Part shown: in pieces, positions 16,757 to 25,160 of the stretch | Numbering within the stretch: position 1 is the first letter of the stretch | Layout: the number at the start of each line of letters is the position of its first letter | Virus record (IMG/VR): IMGVR_UViG_3300005293_000002 | Location: 1 to 37,452 of that record | DNA length: 37,452 nt | Reading direction: 5' to 3' (one strand) | Source of the DNA: a virus | Translations under genes and position numbers: made by a program | The notes under the pieces: generated by a model | What the model was told of the DNA's origin: nothing | Database searches by the model: none | The model's input: the letters and a program-made list of their open reading frames with translations, nothing else

Positions 16757-16968
16757 TGAACACGATCGAAGCACTGAACGCGCTGCTGGCGCTGATGAAC
16801 GCGGCCATGAACACGATGGCGTCGGCCATGGAAGTGTCGGCCATCATCACCAAGGCGCACGGCGAAGGCCGCACCACATTGTCGGCTGATGAAGTGGCCG
16901 CCGTGAAGGGGATCGATGACGCGGCCCGCAAGCAGCTGGCCGACGCCATCGAAGCGAAGGGCGGCTAA
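16756..16968 (+). CDS. Small hypothetical protein at end of late operon
   Basis: A 70-residue protein, mostly helical: an Ala/Met/Leu-rich first half (NALLALMNAAMNTMASAME) and a charged second half with DEVAAVKGIDDAARKQLADAI. The ATG at 16756 shares a base with the preceding stop (TGATG) and has AGGGG upstream; a GTG one codon earlier is also possible. Its stop codon interlocks with the stop of the convergent gene on the other strand (16965-16968). Function unknown. Confidence 0.6.
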   Translation: MNTIEALNALLALMNAAMNTMASAMEVSAIITKAHGEGRTTLSADEVAAVKGIDDAARKQLADAIEAKGG

Positions 16969-17474
16969 GCCTTCCTGCGGTCGGCGCCTTGGCGCATGTT
17001 CGGCACCAGTTCCGTTTGCTGCTGGCGCCGATCAGGGCCGCGCGCCAGCCAGCGCCGCGCGCGGTCAGCATCCAGCGCCATCATCGCGTCTTGCACGGCG
17101 ATGGGCGGCACCGGGGCTTCGGAACAGCCGGGCACATGCGGTTCGCCAGCCTTTGCACAGCAGATCGTGCAGCGCATGCCGGTGGACTGCTGAATTTCCG
17201 GCAGTCCGGCCAGCGCCCGCGCGCCTTTGACGGTGATCACCCATTTATAGCTTCCGACAGACTTGATATAGCCAAGTTCATCGGGCCGCTGCCAACGCGG
17301 GAAATATTCAGGCGTCCAAACAACTGCCTCGCCTTCACCGTTCAATTTGCAGCCAGGGCGATCCATCACCATGCGCACAAAATCTAATTCACTATGCGTC
17401 AACGCGCCACTTGAGGCGGCGCGCTCGATCGGCTTATTGCGGTCGGGGTCATTGTAGTACTTGCTGTGTTCCAT
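16965..17474 (-). CDS. Hypothetical protein, last gene of leftward operon
   Basis: A 169-residue protein. The N-terminal half contains a compact segment resembling a small fold (SGALTHSELDFVRMVMDRPG, then YKWVITVKGARALAG). Residues of about 100-118 hold a Cys/His cluster (CTICCAKAGEPHVPGC) that could bind zinc. The C-terminus is Arg/Gln-rich. It ends convergently on the late operon with overlapping stop codons. TTGGAGATT precedes the ATG. I recognise no family. Confidence 0.6.
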   Translation of the reverse strand: MEHSKYYNDPDRNKPIERAASSGALTHSELDFVRMVMDRPGCKLNGEGEAVVWTPEYFPRWQRPDELGYIKSVGSYKWVITVKGARALAGLPEIQQSTGMRCTICCAKAGEPHVPGCSEAPVPPIAVQDAMMALDADRARRWLARGPDRRQQQTELVPNMRQGADRRKA

Positions 17475-17492
17475 TCTTCAATCTCCAATGAT

Positions 17493-17515
17493 GGCGCGCC
17501 GATCGATGGCGCGCC
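17493..17515 (-). other. Hairpin with paired GGCGCGCC arms
   Basis: Two copies of the octamer GGCGCGCC, each itself a palindrome, are separated by a 7-base loop in the 49-base spacer before the 16965-17474 gene. The RNA of the leftward operon would form an 8-bp GC stem just upstream of the ribosome site. Confidence 0.75.
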
Positions 17516-17523
17516 GTTTCGAT

Positions 17524-19158
17524 TTAATCCCAGCGGTCGATTTTGTATTCCATGACCTGGCCGGCGCTGATCACGCGCAGGTGCGCGCCGCCGCCTTCCT
17601 TGCCGATGTGCAGGCCGCACGCATCGCCCTGTTCGCGGCCTTCCATTTCCTGGCTTTTCGAATACGCCTCGATCACCGCGCGCATGCCGTGCAGTTCGCT
17701 TTTCAGCGTCGAAGGGAACAGCGCATTGCCGGCGCCGGTCTTCGTTTCGCGCGCGCCGTCGATGATGAACACCGCGCCGGTGGATTGGTGATCAAATCCG
17801 CCTTCGAACCACATGTGCGGGCGCAGGGTGATCGCGTTCACCTTGTGGAACTGCTGGCCGCGCAGGCTGAATTGCGAAGGCATCGAGCCATCGTTCCACA
17901 TGTACAGCGCCACCGGGTTGCGGCGCTCGGCGTGATCCCATTGCAGGATCGGCAGCGCGTCGGGGTCCACGGCGGTGGTGAGGGCGACGAACGTTTGCGG
18001 CTGCTGCGGAACATAGATTTCCAGCTGGTCGGCGGTCGGCAGCACGGTGCGCCGGAACTTGTCCCAGGTGATGGCGACCGGCGGCGCGCGCATGCTCATT
18101 GCCGGCGCTGGCGTGCCCTTCGGCTTCAGTGCGCCGAAGATGCCGCCGGCTGGTGCGGCCTTGGCCGGCGCCTTCGGCTTCCAGACAAATTCCAGGATAT
18201 CAGCCAGCGTGGCGTAGCGGCGCTTGAGCGCGGACGCGGCGCCCAGCTTGTCGAACGCAGCCTCGGCGGCGGCGATCGCGCCGGCGGTGGGAGCGGCCTG
18301 CGGGCGCTGGTAGGCCAGTTGGTGCATCTTCGCCGCCCATGCCGCCCGCGCCGCTTCGAACGACTTGCCGGCGGCGATATCATCCAGCAGGGTGGCGATC
18401 ATGCTGCTGCGTGGGTGGCAGAAGCCAGCAGGCGCCAGCGCGACCGCGCGCCAGGTCAGGTTTCGCCGGCTGTCGCCACGGCCAGGTGCCACCGAATCGC
18501 GCACGGCGTGCAGATCGGCCAGAAACTGCGCCTGGCCCAGCACCGCCGCCGCGTTCGGCAGCGTGTCGGCCTTCAGCAGCGTCAGCGCGGTCTGCACCGT
18601 GGCCGCGCTGTATTCGTGCAGCGCCAGCAGCACGGTGGAAATGTCTTCGAGTTTCTCGCTGGCCGCCTGGTGCGCGTTCTTCAGCGGCGTGCCCTTGTAC
18701 ACGCGCCCCACCTGTGGCTGCACCGCGAAGTGATGCCAGACCTGGCCGGTGAGGCGCACCGTGCTGGCCGGCGTGCCGTACATGGTTTCGGAAGACAGAA
18801 ACGGCATGACGATGTTTGCGCGGCGCACCAGCTGGGCCATCGCTTCCACGGCGCGCGCGTAGTGCGGCGGCGCGTCTTCCACGGTCCAGATGGCAGGCAC
18901 CAGGCGCCCATCGTCGCCCACCGTCGCCAGCGCGCCGAAGCGCTCGATGAAATGCCGGCAGCAGGTGCAGGTATGGTACTGGCGTTCGGCGCCGGCGGGG
19001 AAGGACGCCAGGTAGGCTTCGTACAGGCCGGCGGCGTCGGTCTGAAACAGCGGGCCGTCGATCAGGTGGAAGCGGTCATTGATGCGCTGGATGAAGCGGT
19101 GGTATTCGTCGGCGCCGTGGTTGCCGGCGGCCTTGGTGTCGTTGACGATCGTTTGCAT
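17524..19158 (-). CDS. Large conserved-looking phage protein of unknown function
   Basis: A 544-residue protein. Near the N-terminus there is a Cys-rich motif (YHTCTCCRHFIERFG, about residues 61-75), followed by a region with VPAIWTVEDAPPHYARAV. A middle part is helical and Ala-rich (about 150-330), with an Ala/Pro/Lys linker near 325-360. The C-terminal 180 residues are beta-rich, with WDHAERRNPVALYMWNDGSMPSQF and a final AGQVMEYKIDRWD. No nuclease, ATPase or polymerase motif is visible. It lies in the recombination operon downstream of the DnaQ-like exonuclease, so a role in DNA metabolism is possible. TGGAGAA precedes the ATG. Confidence 0.75.
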   Translation of the reverse strand: MQTIVNDTKAAGNHGADEYHRFIQRINDRFHLIDGPLFQTDAAGLYEAYLASFPAGAERQYHTCTCCRHFIERFGALATVGDDGRLVPAIWTVEDAPPHYARAVEAMAQLVRRANIVMPFLSSETMYGTPASTVRLTGQVWHHFAVQPQVGRVYKGTPLKNAHQAASEKLEDISTVLLALHEYSAATVQTALTLLKADTLPNAAAVLGQAQFLADLHAVRDSVAPGRGDSRRNLTWRAVALAPAGFCHPRSSMIATLLDDIAAGKSFEAARAAWAAKMHQLAYQRPQAAPTAGAIAAAEAAFDKLGAASALKRRYATLADILEFVWKPKAPAKAAPAGGIFGALKPKGTPAPAMSMRAPPVAITWDKFRRTVLPTADQLEIYVPQQPQTFVALTTAVDPDALPILQWDHAERRNPVALYMWNDGSMPSQFSLRGQQFHKVNAITLRPHMWFEGGFDHQSTGAVFIIDGARETKTGAGNALFPSTLKSELHGMRAVIEAYSKSQEMEGREQGDACGLHIGKEGGGAHLRVISAGQVMEYKIDRWD

Positions 19159-19175
19159 TGTAGGTTCTCCAGTGT

Positions 19176-19204
19176 GGGCGCGCCAGCGGCTGGCCGGCGC
19201 GCCC
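19176..19204 (-). other. Hairpin with GGCGCGCC core
   Basis: GGGCGCGCC and GGCGCGCCC form a perfect 9-bp stem with an 11-base loop in the 51-base spacer before the 17524-19158 gene. It shares the GGCGCGCC core with the hairpin at 17493-17515. Confidence 0.75.
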
Positions 19205-19209
19205 GGTTA

Positions 19210-19857
19210 TCAGGCGGCAGCGGCCAGGTGGTTTTTGATGCCGTAGTAGACGGCTTTGCAGGCCATGATATCGACCTGGGCATCGTGGGCGCCGTCCAGC
19301 ACCTTGCCGGTGAAGTGGTAATACGCTTCGCCCAGGTTGGGCGACTTCGGCCCTTTCATGCGCTTGGCGACCATCTTTTCCGTGGGCGGCAGGTTCAGGA
19401 TCCGCGTGCTGTTGGTCTGCGTGCAAAATGCCGGCGCGGCCTTCCAGTAGTCCGCGAAGGGGATTTCGCCGGCGCCGGTCTGCATCGCCTCGCCGCTCCA
19501 GTAGGCGCAGCGCATGATGGCAATGCGCATCATGCGGGCGTCGAACGGCTCATTGTGACCGCAGCGCAGATCGGCGTTGCACCACAGTTCCAGGAACGCA
19601 TCGAGGGCGGCCCGCGCCGGCACGCCGTAGCGCTCGGCGTGGTCTTCGCTGATGCCGTGCGTTTCCAGCGCTTCCGGGGCCATTTTCCAGCCTTCCGGTT
19701 TCAGAATCAGGTTGATGGCGCCCAGCGTCCTGCCGGTTTCTTCGACGCACAGTTCGGCGGCCAGTTGCACGACGTGCGGCTGGTCGGGATGCTCGCTTGG
19801 TTCCTTGAACAGCGGCAGGCTGGTGGTTTCGGTGTCGTAAAAAATAATCGTTTTCAT
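19210..19857 (-). CDS. 3'-5' exonuclease, DnaQ-like
   Basis: A 215-residue protein of the DEDDh exonuclease family. Exo I is DTET (D8, E10). Exo II is the HNEPFDARMM segment. Exo III is HDAQVDIMAC, with His and Asp at the expected spacing. These residues bind two metal ions for stepwise removal of nucleotides from a 3' end. There is no polymerase domain and no polymerase gene in the genome, so it may process ends for recombination with RecT, or degrade nucleic acid. It overlaps the upstream gene by ATGA. Confidence 0.85.
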   Translation of the reverse strand: MKTIIFYDTETTSLPLFKEPSEHPDQPHVVQLAAELCVEETGRTLGAINLILKPEGWKMAPEALETHGISEDHAERYGVPARAALDAFLELWCNADLRCGHNEPFDARMMRIAIMRCAYWSGEAMQTGAGEIPFADYWKAAPAFCTQTNSTRILNLPPTEKMVAKRMKGPKSPNLGEAYYHFTGKVLDGAHDAQVDIMACKAVYYGIKNHLAAAA

Positions 19858-20294
19858 GCTGCGTTCCTTTTGTTGTTGAGGCAAATTTCCACTACCTTGG
19901 CGCACTGCTTTGCGTCGAACCATCCGATGTGGCAGTGATTCACATCGGTGATGCCCATTTCGCGGGCCAGCCATGCATACACGGCGTTTTTGTCCATGCC
20001 GTCCACTTCCCACATGGGCGACAGGTGCGACTTGGCTTGTTTGCGGGCCGCACGCACCGCTTTGTTCGCCAGCGTACCCAGCGGGATATCGGTTTTCGGG
20101 TGCAGGCCCACGTAGCTGTCGCACACATCGACCACGCACCGGTAGGCGAACGGCCAGGCGCCGTATTCCTTGCGATAGATAACGCTGTTGCTGACGCGTT
20201 CCACCGCGCCGCCACAGTTCGGGCAGATGGTCGGCACCGGCAGCGGGTTCAGCACCTTTTTGACCTGGGCGGCGGATACCTTGAACACCTTCAT
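19854..20294 (-). CDS. Zinc-finger protein (DUF3268-like)
   Basis: A 146-residue protein. CPNCGG (about residues 24-29) and a later C-V-V-D-V-C pair (about 53-58) make a CxxC...CxxxxC zinc-finger module of the kind annotated as zinc-finger-containing domain DUF3268. A helical part follows (LGTLANKAVRAARKQAKSHLSPMWE), then a small domain with MDKNAVYAWLAREMGI and HIGWFDAKQCAKVVEIC. It overlaps its neighbours in the recombination operon by ATGA on both sides. It probably binds nucleic acid; function is not known. Confidence 0.7.
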   Translation of the reverse strand: MKVFKVSAAQVKKVLNPLPVPTICPNCGGAVERVSNSVIYRKEYGAWPFAYRCVVDVCDSYVGLHPKTDIPLGTLANKAVRAARKQAKSHLSPMWEVDGMDKNAVYAWLAREMGITDVNHCHIGWFDAKQCAKVVEICLNNKRNAA

Positions 20295-22084
20295 GCTGCC
20301 GCCTGTTCGCGCGCGCCGGCGATCAGACCGCCTTCGACCCAGTAAGCGGTGATGGTGTCGGCCAGGTTGTCGGGCAGCGCCTTCAAGGTGCCGAACAGCA
20401 GCACGGTGTCCACCACGTCGTTGAACGCCAGGCTGTCGAGCCATTCCAGGCACTGCGCGCGGCCCGGCATGTCCAGCACGTCGAAGCGATCCAGCATCAG
20501 GATGCGCAGGCCGGAAATTTCGGCCACCACTTCCGCGATCATGGCGTCGGTGCGCCACTGTTCGGACTCGCTCAAAAGCTGGTACGGGCGGCCCGCTGCG
20601 GTGATCGACATGTCGGGCGCGATGACAACCTGCATCCATTCGGTATCGATCGCGGCTTGCTCCAGCGCGGCGTTCACCGGCTGCAGCGCGTCCAGCAGCA
20701 TTTCGGCGGGGATACCATCGGGCGCCAGCGCGTCGGCTACCTTGGTCCAGGCCATCACGTCATTGTGGTGCGCCAGCGCCTGGGCGGTCTTGCTGGCCGC
20801 CACCGCGCGCTTTTCCGTGGTGGTGACGATATCCAGCCGCTGGTTCTCGGCCTTCGTTCGATCGGCGCGCGCGGTCTGCAGCATGCCTTCCACTTCCGCT
20901 ATCTCTGCCGATGCGTCCACGGCGTCACCAGCGGGCGCCAGCGCGTCGAACTGGCCTTTTGCCTGCGTGGCGCTGTCCAGGTCGCGCTGCAGGTTGCTGG
21001 CCCGGCTCTTGAGCAGAGCCAGCCCCTTTTCGCGCTCGGGCAGCGCGGCCTGGGCTTCGGCGTCCACTTTGCCGGCGGCCACGCCGTAATCGCCGCCGGT
21101 GGCTTCGTAGCGGCGCAGGATCGCGTTGGCGCTTTCCTCCCATTCCTTGCCCAGCGTCGGGATCGGCAGTGATGCCAGGAAGTGCGCCAGTTCGTCGGCC
21201 ATCGTCAGCTTGCCGGTCCCGGCGGCGCGCTCGCGCAGCGCCACCACGCCAGGTTCATATTCCGCTATGTCCACCTTGTTGCGTTCGATCTGGTCGCGCA
21301 GGTTGTCCACCTTGCCGGCGGCTTCGGCCAGGCTGGCGCGCCGGGTGGCATCCTCTTGCGTCTTGCGCGCCGCGTTCTTGATCGCGCCCAGGCTTTCGTT
21401 CAGGGTGGCGATGTTGCGATCGAGGCCGGCCACGGTGGTGACCAGGTGCGCCAGGTCGCCTTCGGGCATGTCGGGCAGCGGCGCTTCCCAGGCCGGCGCC
21501 TTCACCGCGCCGTAGGTTTCACCAGTCAGCGCGCGCCATGCGCCCTTCGCTTCGGTGGCCTTGCTCTTGGCGTGGTCGCACACGCTGGGAAACCCGGTGC
21601 GCAGCAGCGGCATCACCGCGTCGATCTTCGATTCCTCGCACGCCCACTTCGGCGCCATCATGCGCGCCTTGACGGTGGCCGCGTTCGGTTTCAGCTTCGT
21701 CAGGCCGAACAGGAACGGGCGGCGCTCGTCGGCGGTCATGCGGGCGAAGCGCTGGCCGTTCAGGGCCACGCGCATAGATTCGGAAATCTCCGGGCCGACA
21801 AAATCGCCCTTGGGCATGTTGAACGCGAAACCCTGGTCCGGGTCGTTGTCGATGCCGATGTGCGCGCCGCCGGCCTTGGCATCGCCGTGCACCAGCTTGC
21901 CGAATTCCTTTTTAACCGTCACGTCGCGCACGTTGTCCTGGCAAATCGCCATGCGCACGGCTTCCTGGATCGAACTTTTTCCGCTGCCGTTGCGACCGGC
22001 GAACAGCGTCACCACCGTGTCCAGCTTTACGTTCACGCTCTTGATGCCCAGCAGGTTGTCGGCCTGGATCGTTGTAATTTTCAT
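20291..22084 (-). CDS. AAA-type ATPase, SbcC/Rad50/RecF-like
   Basis: A 597-residue protein. It opens with KITTIQADNLLGIKSVNVKL and a Walker A GRNGSGKS at residues 30-37. The middle (about 200-420) is long charged helix, likely coiled coil, as in SMC/Rad50 proteins. Near the C-terminus are an ABC-type signature-like LLSESEQWR and a Walker B LRILMLDRFDVLDM. In such ATPases the head domains form an ATP-binding dimer that holds or scans DNA ends. No partner Mre11/SbcD nuclease is seen, but a DnaQ-like exonuclease and a Cas4-like nuclease are in the same operon. A hairpin (22105-22122) sits in the spacer before its start. Confidence 0.85.
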   Translation of the reverse strand: MKITTIQADNLLGIKSVNVKLDTVVTLFAGRNGSGKSSIQEAVRMAICQDNVRDVTVKKEFGKLVHGDAKAGGAHIGIDNDPDQGFAFNMPKGDFVGPEISESMRVALNGQRFARMTADERRPFLFGLTKLKPNAATVKARMMAPKWACEESKIDAVMPLLRTGFPSVCDHAKSKATEAKGAWRALTGETYGAVKAPAWEAPLPDMPEGDLAHLVTTVAGLDRNIATLNESLGAIKNAARKTQEDATRRASLAEAAGKVDNLRDQIERNKVDIAEYEPGVVALRERAAGTGKLTMADELAHFLASLPIPTLGKEWEESANAILRRYEATGGDYGVAAGKVDAEAQAALPEREKGLALLKSRASNLQRDLDSATQAKGQFDALAPAGDAVDASAEIAEVEGMLQTARADRTKAENQRLDIVTTTEKRAVAASKTAQALAHHNDVMAWTKVADALAPDGIPAEMLLDALQPVNAALEQAAIDTEWMQVVIAPDMSITAAGRPYQLLSESEQWRTDAMIAEVVAEISGLRILMLDRFDVLDMPGRAQCLEWLDSLAFNDVVDTVLLFGTLKALPDNLADTITAYWVEGGLIAGAREQAAA

Positions 22085-22104
22085 TTTCTTGGTTCCCCAT
22101 GGTG

Positions 22105-22122
22105 GGGCCGGTTTCCCGGCCC
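22105..22122 (-). other. Hairpin before the ATPase gene
   Basis: GGGCCGG and CCGGCCC form a 7-bp stem with a 4-base loop in the 44-base spacer between the 22129-22899 gene and the ATPase gene. It lies about 20 bases before the ATPase start codon. Confidence 0.7.
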
Positions 22123-22128
22123 GGTTGA

Positions 22129-22899
22129 TTATTCGACTTCGGCGGCCTTGCGGCTGGCGCGCTTGGCTTTCGGTGCTGGCTCGGCGTCATCGGCTGGCGC
22201 TTCGGTCTTCGATACGCGCTTCGGCTTCGTCACGGCGTCGATAGATGCCACCACAGACGCCACCGCTTCTTCGGTGGTCGCTTCGGTCGGCGCCAGCTTC
22301 ATGTCGGTGCCGGGTTTGTCGAACATGCTTTCCGCCTTCTGCCGCGCTTCGCTTGGCGCCGTGCCGGTCAGCGAAAGCTGTTCGACCTTTTCGAAGTTAT
22401 CCGGCTTTTCTTCTTCGTCGGCGCATTCAAGCGTGATCGGCACCACCTGGTTCAGCACGCGCATCAGCTTGGCGATCGAATCTTCGTCGGGCTTCGAAAA
22501 CTGGCAGCGGAATTGCCATTCGACCGTGCCGCCTTCCTTCAAAATCAACTTGAAATTGTTGGTCTTGCCACCGCCCAGCAGCACATCATGGGCGGGGTCT
22601 TCGGCATCGTGCACGCGCAGGCGGGTGCGTGGAATCTCCAGCTTGTACGATTGTTCGCCCAGCATCGGGAAGCGAAGATGCGGCATGTGGTCCGGGTTCA
22701 CCAGGTCGCGCGTTTCGTTGGCGCGATAGAAGGCCGCGCGCAAATCCGGGTGCAGCTTCGACAGCAGATTGTTGGCGCTGCTGAACGAAAACTTGAGGTC
22801 ACAGGCCGCCTCGCGGTCTTCGCCGTGCATTTCGGTCCTGATGTTCAAGTGGCCCAGCAGGCAGCGTTCGCGCACCAGGGTAAAAGTTTCAATTGCCAT
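22129..22899 (-). CDS. Hypothetical recombination-operon protein
   Basis: A 256-residue protein directly downstream of recT. Residues 1-150 read like a compact alpha/beta domain with LRERCLLGHLNIRTEMHGED-type sequence and ASNLLSKLHPDLRAAFYRA. After about 165 it becomes acidic and disordered, ending in a basic Lys/Arg-rich tail (PKAKRASRKAAEVE). An ordered domain with a charged tail beside RecT recalls ssDNA-binding proteins, but no OB-fold motif can be shown, so this is only a suggestion. Ribosome site AGAGGAAA. Confidence 0.6.
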   Translation of the reverse strand: MAIETFTLVRERCLLGHLNIRTEMHGEDREAACDLKFSFSSANNLLSKLHPDLRAAFYRANETRDLVNPDHMPHLRFPMLGEQSYKLEIPRTRLRVHDAEDPAHDVLLGGGKTNNFKLILKEGGTVEWQFRCQFSKPDEDSIAKLMRVLNQVVPITLECADEEEKPDNFEKVEQLSLTGTAPSEARQKAESMFDKPGTDMKLAPTEATTEEAVASVVASIDAVTKPKRVSKTEAPADDAEPAPKAKRASRKAAEVE

Positions 22900-22935
22900 G
22901 TCATTTCCTCTTGGGTTGGTGGGGGTAAAACTCTG

Positions 22936-24129
22936 TTATTCGGGGGCGGACGCGGCGCGGCGCACGCGCTTGGCCGGTGCCTTCGATTCGGTCTTGGCCG
23001 GCTCGGCTGCCGCCGGCGCCACCTGCAGTTCGCCCATGCGGGTGCGATACATCGCGTGCAGTTCCTTGCGCAGGCCGGCGTGGGCCAGCGCGTCGATCAT
23101 GTCGGCGGCGTCGGCCAACTGGTTCAGCGACAGCGATTTGTGGATGGCGGCGGCCACGCGTTCGTAGACTTCCGACACTTCCGGCGTGATCACTTCCTTG
23201 GCCGGCTGGGCGGCGGCTTCCGGCTTTGTTTCGCGCACTTCGACCGTTTCGGCGCGCTCGCGGCGGATATCGTTCTTGCTGGGCTTGTCTTCGGTGGCAT
23301 CGGTGCGCGGGATCGGCTCGGCTTCCGGCGTGGCCGGCGCGTCGTCTTCGTCATCCAGGAACACGAAATTGCCGTCGATGGTCGAATCCACCTTGGCGGC
23401 CTTGCCGGCTTCGTGGGCGGCGTTGGCGGCGATCGCGTTTTCCAGTTCCTGGGAGGTCGGCAGGAATTTCAGCACCTGCAGCAGCACCACTTTCTGGCCG
23501 TACGCTTCCATGTTGTCGTCGTTCTTCAAGGCGTAGTGTTCGCCGCCCACCTTGTTGTATTCGTTCAGGTGTTTGATCACCTTTGCCACGCTCCAGACTT
23601 TGACGTGTGGATACTCGGCGCCCTTCACACGCCCGATGGCGTAGTAGTGCGTAATATCCTTGTGGTCTTCGCTTTCGCCTGGCTTGTGGGTCAGGAACGG
23701 CGAATCGCCCAGCGCATAATCGAAGTGGTCGCCCTTGCGAACGATGCCGGTCCAGGCGCTGGCGCGGCCCGTACGGTTCACCAGGTCTACCAGGCCTTTC
23801 CAGCCCGGCACGTACGAACAGGTTTGCTTGTACGGCACCAGGTAGCCTTTGCCGCCGCCCAGGCCGATGCCGCTATTGATGGCGATGCTGACGGCGGTAT
23901 AGAACGATTGCGGTGTGGTGTTCTGGAGCTTCTTACTACCCATCAGCATGATGGTGGCGGTGCGGATTTCGCGTTCGACCGTCATGTGGCCGGGGATGCC
24001 CAGGCCCAGCAGATCCTTGCGCTTGTCCAGGAAGTCGGTTTTCCCAACGATCGGGTGCGCGGCGCGGCGGGCCAGTTCGGTGCTGCCTTCCTGCGCGTCG
24101 TTTTTCATGTCCTGCAGTTGCGTTGCCAT
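22936..24129 (-). CDS. recT: RecT-family single-strand annealing protein
   Basis: A 397-residue protein of the RecT family. The core (about residues 30-230) contains QSFYTAVSIAINSGIGLGGGKGYLVPY, then YVPGWKGLVDLVNRTGRA, and YHYAIGRVKG-like and VKVWSVAKVIKH segments typical of RecT. RecT coats single-stranded DNA and anneals it to a homologous strand. The C-terminal 150 residues are acidic and low-complexity, then a small helical domain. The ATG at 24129 has GGAG upstream; a longer in-frame TTG extension runs into the neighbouring gene and was rejected. The Cas4-like nuclease upstream probably plays the role of RecE. Confidence 0.9.
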   Translation of the reverse strand: MATQLQDMKNDAQEGSTELARRAAHPIVGKTDFLDKRKDLLGLGIPGHMTVEREIRTATIMLMGSKKLQNTTPQSFYTAVSIAINSGIGLGGGKGYLVPYKQTCSYVPGWKGLVDLVNRTGRASAWTGIVRKGDHFDYALGDSPFLTHKPGESEDHKDITHYYAIGRVKGAEYPHVKVWSVAKVIKHLNEYNKVGGEHYALKNDDNMEAYGQKVVLLQVLKFLPTSQELENAIAANAAHEAGKAAKVDSTIDGNFVFLDDEDDAPATPEAEPIPRTDATEDKPSKNDIRRERAETVEVRETKPEAAAQPAKEVITPEVSEVYERVAAAIHKSLSLNQLADAADMIDALAHAGLRKELHAMYRTRMGELQVAPAAAEPAKTESKAPAKRVRRAASAPE

Positions 24130-24155
24130 GTGGTGGTTCTCCTTCGGGTGGTTGG

Positions 24156-24959
24156 TCATTCGTGGAATTTGCAGACTTCCCAGCGCCCGCAATATTTTTT
24201 ATCGCACAGCGCGCTGGAAGGGTTCGGCGGGAACAATCCTATCTTGAACATCTTGCCGGCCATTTCCAGCAGGCCGGGCTGGGTGTCGGTGCCGACCAGG
24301 TGGCGCTTGGCGTCGAACACGCGCGACACGCCCACCTGGCTGGTGCTGCTGGTCTGCAGCGCCATGATCTGCGCGCCATCCGTCTGTTCGCCGTCCGTGT
24401 ATTCGCTCAATAGCTGGTAAATGCCAAGCTGGGGCGCGCGGGCCTTCACCACCACTTCGCCTTCGCTGATCAGGCGCCCGCCGGTCTTGAGGTCGGCAAT
24501 CACCTTGCGCCGCGTGGCGGTGCGCACCACGCGCGCCCGGTCCATGGTGCCGGTCAGGCGGATGATCACGCCTTCGGTTTCCACGTCCAGCGGTTTCAGC
24601 GTCATTTCCACCGATTCGAAATTCATCATCGGCGCGATTTCGGCGCAGTAGCGCGCATGCAGCGTCAGGCCGATCACTTCGGCCTGTTTCATCGACAGCT
24701 TGGGATCCTTGAATTCCACTTCTTCGGACGGATTCCACAGCATTTCCTGGAACACGTCCGCCGCCTGGTCGGCGGTGATGGGCGCGCCGGCCAGCTTGGC
24801 CTGATCGAACGCGGCGGTGCTGGCGTGGATCGAGGTTCCCAGCCACGCGCGCAGGCTGCTGGCTTTGTGCTTGCGCATGAGCGTTTCCCATTCGAAGCGG
24901 TAGCCGCAATCGAACAGGCCGCCGAACGCCGACGCGCGGACCTGGAAAATTTCCTTCAT
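24156..24959 (-). CDS. PD-(D/E)XK nuclease, Cas4-like with probable Fe-S cluster
   Basis: A 267-residue protein with the Cas4/AddB-type exonuclease layout. His45 (GTSIHAS), Asp140 (TGTMDRA), the D156-L-K158 pair (VIADLKTGG) and Q177-x-x-x-Y181 (QLGIYQLL) make the PD-(D/E)XK active site. One N-terminal Cys (C18) and three C-terminal Cys (C252, C257, C263) are placed as in Cas4, where they bind a 4Fe-4S cluster. It would resect DNA ends to give single strands for RecT, encoded next downstream. ATG 24959. Confidence 0.88.
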   Translation of the reverse strand: MKEIFQVRASAFGGLFDCGYRFEWETLMRKHKASSLRAWLGTSIHASTAAFDQAKLAGAPITADQAADVFQEMLWNPSEEVEFKDPKLSMKQAEVIGLTLHARYCAEIAPMMNFESVEMTLKPLDVETEGVIIRLTGTMDRARVVRTATRRKVIADLKTGGRLISEGEVVVKARAPQLGIYQLLSEYTDGEQTDGAQIMALQTSSTSQVGVSRVFDAKRHLVGTDTQPGLLEMAGKMFKIGLFPPNPSSALCDKKYCGRWEVCKFHE

Positions 24960-24962
24960 GGT

Positions 24963-25160
24963 TCAGTCTTTCGGGTTGGTGATGCGTTGTACTGGCGGGA
25001 AGCGGCGGGCGCGCACTTCGGCGGCGATCGCCTGGGCGCGCTCCAGATTTTTGGATGGGCGACCTTCATACGCCCGGTTCATGTCGTCCATCAGGTCGAG
25101 CGATTCACGCATGATAGAAAACAGCAGCGGGAAGCCGTAATCGTTGCGCGGCTCGCTCAT
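24963..25160 (-). CDS. Small hypothetical protein
   Basis: A 65-residue, charged, mostly helical protein (FSIMRESLDLMDDMNRAYEG, then KNLERAQAIAAEVRARR). Start ATG 25160 overlaps the stop of the small membrane protein gene by ATGA, so the two are coupled. Stop lies 3 bases before the nuclease start. No family recognised. Confidence 0.6.
   Translation of the reverse strand: MSEPRNDYGFPLLFSIMRESLDLMDDMNRAYEGRPSKNLERAQAIAAEVRARRFPPVQRITNPKD

Noticed and set aside
17493-19204. GGCGCGCC repeats as an insertion-sequence or attachment site
   Set aside because: The copies are short, lie only within two spacer hairpins, and have no transposase or target duplications; they fit RNA stems better.
20291-22084. 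Rad50-like ATPase as part of a defence island
   Set aside because: It lies in a coupled operon with RecT and phage exonucleases, so a role in phage recombination is more likely.
24156-24959. Cas4-like gene as part of a CRISPR locus
   Set aside because: No repeat array and no other cas genes; Cas4-like nucleases often accompany RecT in phages.
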